DNA of 8,594 nt from Lachnoclostridium sp. UBA739. GTDB lineage: Bacteria > Bacillota_A > Clostridia > Lachnospirales > Lachnospiraceae. Shown piece by piece: positions 1-6,036 of the stretch. The stretch covers positions 3,268 through 11,861 of the forward strand of contig DBKX01000018.1 of assembly GCA_002297865.1 (NCBI GenBank), read 5' to 3'. The translations under genes and the position numbers were made by a program. The stretch's first letter is position 1; the number at the start of each line of letters is the position of its first letter. Below the pieces are notes generated by a model. The model made no database searches, had not been told where the DNA came from, and saw nothing but the letters and a program-made list of their open reading frames with translations.

Positions 1-38
1 ACATATCAAGGACTAAATTCATCAACTATACTATTAAA

Positions 39-58
39 TTGTACTTAATAATGTACAA
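39..58. promoter_or_regulatory. Inverted repeat upstream of the pfl promoter, possible operator
   Basis: TTGTAC (39-44) and GTACAA (53-58) form a perfect 6-bp dyad with an 8-nt AT-rich centre, about 35 nt upstream of the -35 element. TTGTAC occurs again at 87-92, and the 9-mer ATTGTACTT is shared by 38-46 and 86-94. The TTGT...ACAA ends recall Rex operators, but the dyad is 20 bp rather than the usual 18, so the regulator is left open. The rest of 1-92 holds no recognisable gene. Confidence 0.35.
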
Positions 59-92
59 GAGGAAAAATGAGAAAAAAAACCATCTATTGTAC

Positions 93-121
93 TTGACTTT
101 TTTTTAACAAAGTAATACCAT
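93..121 (+). promoter_or_regulatory. Probable sigma-70-type promoter of pflBA
   Basis: TTGACT at 93-98 matches the -35 consensus in 5 of 6 positions. A 17-nt spacer separates it from TACCAT at 116-121, a weaker -10 with 4 of 6 matches. Transcription would start near 128, giving an approximately 57-nt leader before the pflB start. The T-rich spacer ends in TTAACAA, which resembles half of a Rex (NADH-sensing repressor) operator. This is a motif match only; no start site is known. Confidence 0.5.
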
Positions 122-144
122 GGTTTTATCAAGCATATAGACAA

Positions 145-162
145 AACTTACGTCAGTAAGTT
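145..162 (+). promoter_or_regulatory. Leader hairpin just upstream of the pflB ribosome binding site
   Basis: AACTTAC (145-151) and GTAAGTT (156-162) form a perfect 7-bp stem around the tetraloop GTCA. It lies in the predicted pflB 5' untranslated region and ends 9 nt before the AAGGAGGA ribosome binding site (172-179). It could stabilise the abundant pfl message or be an operator. No run of T follows, so it is not a terminator. Confidence 0.4.
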
Positions 163-184
163 GCATAAAACAAGGAGGATAATC

Positions 185-2437
185 ATGATAAACAAGGAAC
201 AATGGAATGGTTTCCAGGGTAGAAAATGGAAAGAAGAAGTAGACGTAAGAGACTTTATTCAAAAGAACTATGAACCATATGAAGGTGATTCCACATTTCT
301 TGCTGGTGCGACAGATGCAACAGATAAATTATGGGGTGCATTACAGAAACTTCAGAAAGAAGAAAGAGCAAAAGGCGGAGTGTTAGATATGGATACAGAT
401 ATCGTATCTTCACTTACTTCACATAAAGCTGGTTACATCAATGAAGAATTAAAAGATTTAGAACAAATCGTTGGTCTTCAGACAGATAAACCTTTAAAAA
501 GAGCTTTCATGCCATTTGGTGGTATTGCAATGGCTGAACAGTCTTGTAAAATGTATGGTTATGAACCAAATCCTGAACTACATAAAGTGTTCACAGAGTA
601 TCACAAAACACACAACCAAGGTGTATTCGATGCTTACACACCAGAAATTAAAAAAGCTCGTCACAACAAAATCATCACAGGTCTTCCAGATACATATGGC
701 CGTGGTCGTATCGTAGGTGATTACCGTCGTGTTGCTTTATACGGTATTGATTTCTTAGTAGAAGAAAAAGAAAAAGATTTCGCTAACTGTGGCGATGGAA
801 CAATGACAGATGACGTTATCCGTCAGCGTGAAGAATTAAGAGATCAGATCAATGCATTAAAAGGCATGAAAGAAATGGCTAAAATCTATGGTTATGATAT
901 TTCCGAACCAGCCAAGACTGCTAAAGAAGCTGTTCAATGGTTATACTTCGGTTACTTAGCAGCTATCAAAACTCAGAACGGTGCTGCTATGAGTGTTGGT
1001 CGTGTATCTACATTCTTAGATATCTACTTCCAGAGAGACTTAAAAGCTGGTATCATCACAGAAGAAGAAGCTCAGGAAATCATTGACCACTTTACAATGA
1101 AATTAAGAATGGTTAAATTCGCTAGAATCGAATCCTACAATCAGTTATTCACAGGTGACCCTGTATGGGCTACTCTTGAAGTTGGTGGTATTGGTATGGA
1201 CGGACGTTCTATGGTTACTAAGACAGACTACCGTTTCTTACACACATTAGAAAACATGGGACCTTCACCAGAACCAAACTTAACAGTACTTTACTCTTCA
1301 GCATTACCATCTCAGTTCAAACAATATGCTGCTAAGATTTCTATCACAACATCTTCTATCCAGTACGAAAACGATGATGTTATGAAACCAGTATGGGGCG
1401 ATGACTACTCAATCTGCTGTTGTGTATCCGCTACTCAGACAGGTAAAGAAATGCAGTTCTTCGGAGCTAGAGCAAACCTTGCTAAATGTTTATTATACGC
1501 TATCAATGGTGGTATGGATGAAAAGAACAAAGTTCAAGTTGGTCCTGAATATGCACCAATCACAAGCGAATATTTAGATTATGACGAAGTAATGAAGAAA
1601 TACGACGTTATGATGGAATGGTTAGCTGGTTTATACGTAAACGTATTAAACTTAATCCAGTATATGCATGATAAATATTACTATGAAGCAGCTGAAATGG
1701 CATTAATCGATACAGATGTTCGTCGTACATTCGCTACAGGTATTGCAGGATTCTCTCACGTAGTTGACTCCTTAAGTGCTATCAAATATGCTAAAGTTAA
1801 GACAGTTCGTGATGAAACAGGTCTTGTATACGATTACGAAATCGAAGGAGACTTCCCAAGATACGGTAACGATGATGACAGAGCAGATGAAATTGCTGTT
1901 TGGTTATTAAAGACTTTCTTAGAAAAATTAAAGAAACGTCACACATATAGAAATTCTGAACCTACAACTTCTATCTTAACTATTACATCTAACTTAGTTT
2001 ATGGTAAAGCTACTGGAGCATTACCAGATGGAAGAAAAGCTGGAGAACCTTTATCACCAGGTGCTAACCCATCTTACGGTGCAGAACAGAACGGTTTATT
2101 AGCATCACTTAACTCTGTTGCTAAATTACCATATGAATGGGCATTAGATGGTATTTCTAATACTCAGACAATCAACCCAGATGCAATCGGACATGATGAA
2201 GCAGAAAGAATTCAGAACCTTACTCAGGTATTAGACGGATACTTTGATCAAGGTGCTCATCACTTAAACGTAAATGTATTCGGTAAAGAAAAACTTATCG
2301 ATGCTATGGAACATCCAGAAAAAGAAGAGTACGCTAACTTCACAATTCGTGTATCAGGTTATGCTGTTAAATTCATCGATTTAACAAGAGAACAACAGTT
2401 AGACGTTATTGCTAGAACTTGCCACGAAGTATTATAA
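185..2437 (+). CDS. pflB: Formate C-acetyltransferase (pyruvate formate-lyase)
   Basis: This is the glycyl-radical enzyme that converts pyruvate and CoA to acetyl-CoA and formate in anaerobic fermentation, in the cytoplasm. The product is 750 aa, close to the roughly 760 aa typical of PflB. Two landmarks are clear. The active-site cysteine pair is at about residues 412-413 in SICCCVSAT, followed by the conserved [12 protein letters not shown] block. The C-terminal radical-glycine motif RVSGYAV has its Gly at about 725. The pair is preceded by a third Cys (411) where family members usually have Ala. The ATG at 185 is chosen because AAGGAGGA (172-179) sits 5 nt upstream; an in-frame TTG at 161 lies upstream of that site and would translate through it. 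Codon choice is strongly biased (mostly TTA for Leu, GGT for Gly), as expected for an abundant enzyme. The activase gene follows directly. Confidence 0.98.
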   Translation: MINKEQWNGFQGRKWKEEVDVRDFIQKNYEPYEGDSTFLAGATDATDKLWGALQKLQKEERAKGGVLDMDTDIVSSLTSHKAGYINEELKDLEQIVGLQTDKPLKRAFMPFGGIAMAEQSCKMYGYEPNPELHKVFTEYHKTHNQGVFDAYTPEIKKARHNKIITGLPDTYGRGRIVGDYRRVALYGIDFLVEEKEKDFANCGDGTMTDDVIRQREELRDQINALKGMKEMAKIYGYDISEPAKTAKEAVQWLYFGYLAAIKTQNGAAMSVGRVSTFLDIYFQRDLKAGIITEEEAQEIIDHFTMKLRMVKFARIESYNQLFTGDPVWATLEVGGIGMDGRSMVTKTDYRFLHTLENMGPSPEPNLTVLYSSALPSQFKQYAAKISITTSSIQYENDDVMKPVWGDDYSICCCVSATQTGKEMQFFGARANLAKCLLYAINGGMDEKNKVQVGPEYAPITSEYLDYDEVMKKYDVMMEWLAGLYVNVLNLIQYMHDKYYYEAAEMALIDTDVRRTFATGIAGFSHVVDSLSAIKYAKVKTVRDETGLVYDYEIEGDFPRYGNDDDRADEIAVWLLKTFLEKLKKRHTYRNSEPTTSILTITSNLVYGKATGALPDGRKAGEPLSPGANPSYGAEQNGLLASLNSVAKLPYEWALDGISNTQTINPDAIGHDEAERIQNLTQVLDGYFDQGAHHLNVNVFGKEKLIDAMEHPEKEEYANFTIRVSGYAVKFIDLTREQQLDVIARTCHEVL

Positions 2438-2439
2438 TT

Positions 2440-3180
2440 ATGACAGTAGGAAAAGTTCATTCATTTGAAACATTCGGTGCAGTAGATGGTCCTGGAATAC
2501 GATTTGTCGTATTCCTAAAGGGCTGTGCAATGCGGTGTAAATATTGTCACAATCCAGATACCTGGAGTGTGGAAGGAGCACAGGAATTCAGCGCGCAGCA
2601 GTTACTGGATAAAGCACTGAGATACCGTAGCTACTGGGGCGATAACGGTGGGATTACCGTTAGCGGTGGAGAAGCTTTGTTACAGATTGACTTTTTAATC
2701 GAATTCTTTAAGCTTGCGAAAGCAGCAGGTGTTCACACAACTTTAGATACATCGGGACAGCCATTTTCCATGGATGTATCCTATTTGGAAAAGTTCGGAC
2801 AGCTTATGGAAGTTACCGATTTGTTTATCTTGGATATTAAACATATGGATCAGCAGGTTCATAAGGAATTAACAGGACATACAAACCAGAACATCCTAGA
2901 ACTGGCAAGATACTTATCTGAACAAAGGAAAGAAATGTGGATTCGACACGTATTTGTGCCAGGAATTACAGATAAAAAAGATGACCTGTTAAAACTTAAA
3001 GAATTTGTAAAAAGTTTAAAAACGGTAACACGTTTTGAAGTCCTTCCATATCATACATTTGGTATATTTAAATGGGAAAAGCTCGGAATTGATTATCCTT
3101 TAAAGGATGTTAATACCCCAACGAAAGAAGAAGTGGAATGGGCAAATGAAATTCTTGAGACAGGAAGTTTCTCCAAATAA
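2440..3180 (+). CDS. pflA: Pyruvate formate-lyase activating enzyme (radical SAM)
   Basis: This radical-SAM enzyme uses a [4Fe-4S] cluster and S-adenosylmethionine to abstract hydrogen from the PflB glycine and create the glycyl radical. The product is 246 aa, the same length as E. coli PflA. The cluster motif CX3CX2C is at Cys29, Cys33 and Cys36 (KGCAMRCKYCHN), and the SAM-binding SGGE motif is at about 75-78. The N-terminus HSFETFGAVDGPGIRFVVF is typical of the family. The ATG at 2440 is 2 nt after the pflB stop. No good Shine-Dalgarno precedes it, so translation is probably coupled to pflB; upstream in-frame TTG at 2419 would overlap pflB. Codon use is less biased than in pflB, consistent with a catalytic-level protein. 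The gene ends in tandem TAA TAA stops and is followed by a strong terminator. Confidence 0.97.
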   Translation: MTVGKVHSFETFGAVDGPGIRFVVFLKGCAMRCKYCHNPDTWSVEGAQEFSAQQLLDKALRYRSYWGDNGGITVSGGEALLQIDFLIEFFKLAKAAGVHTTLDTSGQPFSMDVSYLEKFGQLMEVTDLFILDIKHMDQQVHKELTGHTNQNILELARYLSEQRKEMWIRHVFVPGITDKKDDLLKLKEFVKSLKTVTRFEVLPYHTFGIFKWEKLGIDYPLKDVNTPTKEEVEWANEILETGSFSK

Positions 3181-3232
3181 TAACATAATAACATGACAGG
3201 ATGACACGAGACTTAATTAGCGACTTGCGAAG

Positions 3233-3270
3233 AAAAACGATCAAGGTGAAAGTTACCTTGGTCGTTTTTT
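3233..3270 (+). terminator. Rho-independent terminator of the pflBA operon
   Basis: Bases 3233-3247 (AAAAACGATCAAGGT) pair with 3255-3269 (ACCTTGGTCGTTTTT) in a 15-bp stem containing one T-G wobble, around a 7-nt loop. The run of six T at 3265-3270 provides the termination tract. Because the left arm begins with AAAAA, the minus strand also ends in a T run, so it may terminate in both directions. Confidence 0.9.
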
Positions 3271-3316
3271 ATTAACTAGGAAAGTTCTCTGCGAGCCCTT
3301 CCCTAGTTAATAAAAA
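3266..3316. repeat. Perfect 15-bp inverted repeat with 21-nt centre
   Basis: TTTTTATTAACTAGG (3266-3280) is exactly the reverse complement of CCTAGTTAATAAAAA (3302-3316). After one mismatch, three more pairs (AAG with CTT) continue inward. The left arm shares its T run with the pfl terminator and the right arm abuts a further hairpin, so three stems stand end to end. It may be a secondary terminator or part of an intergenic repeat element. Confidence 0.7.
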
Positions 3317-3337
3317 GTGCCCTAAAAAACAGGGCAC
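3312..3337 (-). terminator. Terminator-shaped hairpin on the minus strand
   Basis: On the plus strand GTGCCCT (3317-3323) and AGGGCAC (3331-3337) form a perfect 7-bp stem with a 7-nt A-rich loop. Read on the minus strand, the stem is followed by TTTTT (3316-3312), the classic intrinsic terminator layout. No minus-strand protein gene lies upstream of it in this interval, so it would end either antisense transcription or a small RNA from 3338-3430. Confidence 0.55.
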
Positions 3338-3428
3338 AGGATGCGCACAAGCGTGTTAGGAAGATAGTTGCTAAAGTACAGCAACAAGTGCTAAAAGACA
3401 GCGACACCCGTTCGCACTTTGTTCTTAT
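3338..3428 (-). other. Hairpin-rich intergenic segment, possible minus-strand small RNA
   Basis: No supported protein gene is seen here. The segment contains a 6-bp stem (3367-3372 with 3380-3385, GTTGCT/AGCAAC), a second 6-bp stem (3386-3391 with 3414-3419, AAGTGC/GCACTT), and an imperfect tandem repeat (3367-3386 and 3387-3406, 15 of 20 identical). On the minus strand these stems would be followed by the terminator-like hairpin at 3312-3337, the layout expected of a small structured RNA. I see no convincing minus-strand promoter and recognise no RNA family. A dispersed intergenic repeat is an equally good explanation. Confidence 0.3.
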
Positions 3429-3444
3429 GCCATACGATTATCAA

Positions 3445-3459
3445 TGATAAAAATTATCA
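3445..3459. promoter_or_regulatory. Fur-box-like operator 1
   Basis: TGATAAAAATTATCA matches the 7-1-7 Fur consensus TGATAATNATTATCA at all but one position. It lies 15 nt upstream of the -35 element of the next operon. An overlapping perfect dyad, TTATCA-A-TGATAA, is at 3438-3450, so the region could hold more than one Fur dimer. Fur represses when loaded with Fe(II); iron regulation is inferred from the motif. Confidence 0.7.
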
Positions 3460-3474
3460 ATAAGAAAAAAATAG

Positions 3475-3503
3475 TTGAGAATCATTCTCGTTATTGATAT
3501 GAT
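3475..3503 (+). promoter_or_regulatory. Promoter of the DUF454-ygbA-ABC operon
   Basis: TTGAGA (3475-3480, 5 of 6 to consensus) and TATGAT (3498-3503, 5 of 6) are separated by exactly 17 nt, a strong vegetative promoter. Transcription would start at about 3510, giving a leader of about 27 nt. Overlap with the Fur-like palindrome predicts iron repression. Confidence 0.75.
3476..3490. promoter_or_regulatory. Fur-box-like operator 2, overlapping the -35 element
   Basis: TGAGAATCATTCTCG is a 7-1-7 palindrome with only its last base breaking the symmetry, and is close to known Fur sites. It covers most of the -35 hexamer and the first part of the spacer, a position where a bound repressor would block RNA polymerase. 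Its centre is 31 nt from that of operator 1, about three helical turns, so the two sites face the same way. Confidence 0.72.
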
Positions 3504-3536
3504 ATAGAAAATATCACAATCAATAAGGAGTCAAGT

Positions 3537-3950
3537 ATGAAGATTTTATATATAGGCCTAGCATTTCTATGTACAGGAATTGGAGCAGTTGGTATTGTAC
3601 TTCCTATTTTGCCAACTACTCCATTTTTGCTATTAGCATCCTATCTTTTTGCCAAGGGAAGTGATAGATTCCATGAATGGTTTACCCATACGAAACTGTA
3701 TCGTAAACACTTAGAAAGCTTTGTGAAATCTAGAGGAATGACATTAAAGTCAAAATTGTGTATACTGCTTCCTGTTTCTGCTATGCTTATTACAACTATG
3801 GTTTTAGTGAGACAAGTTCATGCAAGAATTGCAATATTGATTTTAATTGTCATAAAGTACTGGTACTTTTTCTGTCGTATTGAAACCCTTTCTTTACAAG
3901 AGATTGAACAGAATGTTAGTAGTGATTTAGACAAAGGAGGAACTTTATGA
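3537..3950 (+). CDS. DUF454/YbaN-family small inner-membrane protein
   Basis: The product is 137 aa and its function is unknown. It matches the DUF454 (YbaN) family by the N-terminal pattern GAVGIVLPILPTTPFLLLAS (residues 16-35), followed by RFHEWF (44-49), a Lys/Arg-rich stretch, and two C-terminal hydrophobic segments at about 74-92 and 97-113. With the N-terminal hydrophobic region (about 3-38) this gives three or four membrane spans. The ATG is supported by AAGGAG (3525-3530) 6 nt upstream. It is the first gene of a four-gene operon behind Fur-box-like sites, and its stop overlaps the ygbA start by 4 nt (ATGA). A role in iron or heme handling, or in helping the transporter encoded downstream, is inference from context only. 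Confidence 0.88.
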   Translation: MKILYIGLAFLCTGIGAVGIVLPILPTTPFLLLASYLFAKGSDRFHEWFTHTKLYRKHLESFVKSRGMTLKSKLCILLPVSAMLITTMVLVRQVHARIAILILIVIKYWYFFCRIETLSLQEIEQNVSSDLDKGGTL

Positions 3951-4291
3951 GAACAAAGAATATAAAGCAGAAAAGAGAACAAGAAATTAAGGTGGTACAT
4001 CTTATGATCAAGTTGTATTGCCAAGGACATAAACATGGAGATTTGCCATGTAATGAGTGCAAGGAGTTAATGGACTATGCGAAAATGCGCATTGAGAAAT
4101 GCCCGTTTATGGAGACAAAAACATTCTGCTCCAATTGTAAAGTACATTGCTATAAACCAGAGATGAGACAAAAAATTAAAGAGGTCATGCGTTATTCAGG
4201 ACCAAGGATGTTATTTCATCATCCGATTATGGCACTGAACCATGTAAGACGATCCAGACAGGAAAAGCATCGCAGGGAGGACAGCAAGTAG
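3947..4291 (+). CDS. ygbA: YgbA-like protein (nitrous oxide-stimulated promoter family)
   Basis: The product is 114 aa, soluble and basic, and resembles E. coli YgbA. Matching features are an N-terminal helix ending LMIKLYC, then CX2C (Cys35, Cys38), LMDYAKMRIEKCPF (Cys52), the cluster CSNCKVHCYKPEMRQKIKEVMRYSGPRML (Cys61, Cys64, Cys68), and HHPIMAL. Seven Cys with several His suggest a metal or Fe-S site, though no ligand set is proven. In enterobacteria the family is under nitric-oxide-responsive control (NsrR) and is linked to recovery from nitrosative stress; the biochemical activity is not settled as far as I know. The start is supported by AAAGGAGG (3933-3940) 6 nt upstream. The gene overlaps the preceding one by 4 nt and the following one by 1 nt (TAGTG), indicating co-translation. 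Confidence 0.88.
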   Translation: MRTKNIKQKREQEIKVVHLMIKLYCQGHKHGDLPCNECKELMDYAKMRIEKCPFMETKTFCSNCKVHCYKPEMRQKIKEVMRYSGPRMLFHHPIMALNHVRRSRQEKHRREDSK

Positions 4292-6036
4292 TGATTAACA
4301 AGCGTTTACTAGGACTTTTAGAGAATTCTAAAAAATATATTAAGCAAATTGTGTTGTGGAACTGGCTTTCATTAATCTGCAACGTAATCTATGTATTTAC
4401 GATTGCCAATTTATTGAATACAGCCATTAATACTAGACAAATAGGGAGCGGACAAATGCTCCTATCAGCAGGTATTGTAATTGTCTGTGTGCTATTGAGA
4501 ATGTTCTTTATCCGCCAATCTGCCCATGCATCCTATCAGTCAAGTGTTCATGTAAAAGAAACCTTACGTCAGCTAATCTATAAGAAACTTTTAAAATTAG
4601 GTGTTTCATACAATGAGAAGGTTTCAACTTCAGAAGTCGTACAGGTTGCAGCAGAAGGAATTGAACAGTTAGAAATATATTTTGGCCGTTACATTCCGCA
4701 GTTCTTTTACTGTCTCTTAGCACCTTTTACGTTATTCTTAATTTTTCTTCCAATTAGCTGGAAAACGGCAGTCGTTTTATTGGTGTGCGTACCACTGATT
4801 CCAGCATCTATAATTGCAGTGCAGAAGTTCGCAAAGAAATTATTGAATAAATACTGGGGAGCGTATACAGGCCTAGGAGATAATTTTTTAGACAACTTAC
4901 AGGGGCTAACGACACTTAAAATTTATCAAGCAGATGAAGAGCGTGAGAAGAAAATGGATATAGAATCAGAGCATTTTCGTCGTGTAACTATGCGGGTTCT
5001 GATTATGCAGTTAAACTCCATTAGTATCATGGATTTGGTAGCCTTTGGCGGCTCGGCACTAGGAATTATTATGGGAGTATTGGAATATGCACATGGTTCG
5101 CTCAGTTTTGCTTCTATGTTTGCTATTATTGTGCTTTCAGCCGAATTTTTTATTCCAATGCGTTTGTTTGGTTCTTACTTCCACATAGCAATGAACGGAA
5201 GTGCGGCAGCAGATAAGATTTTTCGTATCTTAGAGAGCGAAGATGCCAAAATGGGAGAATTCACAATTGACTCTGAGAGTGTGGAAATTCATGGAAGCAA
5301 TGTGGATTTCTCTTATGAAGAAGGACGCCAAGTGTTGACAAATGTTAATTTTTCCATTACACCAGGCCATTTTATTGCACTTGCAGGGGAATCTGGCTGT
5401 GGAAAGAGTACTCTTTCTTCTATTCTTATGGGGATAAAGAAAGGATACAAGGGAAGTATTACCATTAATGGAAAGGAACTAAGTAAGATTAAGGAATCTA
5501 GCATCATGGAAAATATAACCATGGTCAGTCATTCGAGCTACTTATTTAAGGGAACCATTCGAGACAATCTGCGCATGGGCAAGAAGAATGCGACGGATAA
5601 AGAAATGGAGGATGCATTAAAGAAAGTAAATCTATATGATTTTGTTCACCAGAAAGATGGTCTTGATACGATGCTAGCCGAGATGGGGACAAACTTATCG
5701 GGTGGTCAGCGTCAGCGTCTTGCCATGGCGAGAGCACTGCTTCACGATACACCTGTTTATATCTTTGATGAAGCAACTTCCAATATTGATATGGAAAGTG
5801 AAAATAAAATTATGGAAGTGGTGAAAGAACTTGCAAAGACTAAGACCGTAATCTTGATTTCTCATCGACTTGCCAATGTAGTTTCGGCAGACAAGATTTT
5901 TGTATTAGAAAATGGTCAGATTAAGGAAGAGGGAACACACAAAGAGTTACTGCTTCTTAATAATGTGTATGCACGCCTTTACAAGAGTCAAGCACAGTTA
6001 GAAAATTACACAAAGGGGGATATGGCTCATGCGTAG
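4291..6036 (+). CDS. CydD-like ABC transporter half (fused permease and ATPase)
   Basis: The product is a 581-aa exporter-fold half-transporter. Residues 20-300 form the membrane domain, with hydrophobic helices near 20-45, 57-75, 135-153, 157-178, 246-265 and 275-292. Stretches such as EGIEQLEIYFGRYIPQ (122-137) and DNFLDNLQGLTTLKIYQADE resemble CydD. The ATPase domain has Walker A GESGCGKST (366-374), signature LSGGQRQR (469-476), Walker B VYIFDE (489-494, catalytic Glu494) and switch His525. The Q-loop is unusual: His414 stands in MVSHSSYLF where Gln is expected. The start is GTG, overlapping the ygbA TAG by 1 nt, with GGGAGG (4275-4280) 10 nt upstream. The partner half is encoded next with an 8-nt overlap. 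CydDC of E. coli has been reported to move glutathione/cysteine or heme; no cydAB is visible here, so the substrate is unknown. Confidence 0.9.
   Translation: MINKRLLGLLENSKKYIKQIVLWNWLSLICNVIYVFTIANLLNTAINTRQIGSGQMLLSAGIVIVCVLLRMFFIRQSAHASYQSSVHVKETLRQLIYKKLLKLGVSYNEKVSTSEVVQVAAEGIEQLEIYFGRYIPQFFYCLLAPFTLFLIFLPISWKTAVVLLVCVPLIPASIIAVQKFAKKLLNKYWGAYTGLGDNFLDNLQGLTTLKIYQADEEREKKMDIESEHFRRVTMRVLIMQLNSISIMDLVAFGGSALGIIMGVLEYAHGSLSFASMFAIIVLSAEFFIPMRLFGSYFHIAMNGSAAADKIFRILESEDAKMGEFTIDSESVEIHGSNVDFSYEEGRQVLTNVNFSITPGHFIALAGESGCGKSTLSSILMGIKKGYKGSITINGKELSKIKESSIMENITMVSHSSYLFKGTIRDNLRMGKKNATDKEMEDALKKVNLYDFVHQKDGLDTMLAEMGTNLSGGQRQRLAMARALLHDTPVYIFDEATSNIDMESENKIMEVVKELAKTKTVILISHRLANVVSADKIFVLENGQIKEEGTHKELLLLNNVYARLYKSQAQLENYTKGDMAHA

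Noticed and set aside
161..184. Eight-codon N-terminal extension of pflB from TTG at 161
   Set aside because: It would translate through the AAGGAGGA ribosome binding site; the ATG at 185 is correctly spaced from it.
2419..2439. Upstream TTG start for pflA inside the pflB end
   Set aside because: The ATG at 2440 gives the standard 246-aa activase length with the cluster cysteines at the family positions; the extension has no family match.
3266..3316. Insertion-sequence remnant with terminal inverted repeats
   Set aside because: The arms enclose only 21 nt, no transposase fragment is present, and no target-site duplication is visible.
3367..3406. CRISPR-like repeats in the hairpin-rich segment
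   Set aside because: Only two imperfect adjacent 20-nt units with no spacers and no cas genes.
3818..4036. Minus-strand open frame across the DUF454/ygbA junction
   Set aside because: It is antisense to two genes with clear family motifs and has no recognisable product.
4508..5776. Several short minus-strand open frames inside the CydD-like gene
   Set aside because: They are antisense shadows of a complete ABC transporter gene; no ribosome binding site or family match seen.
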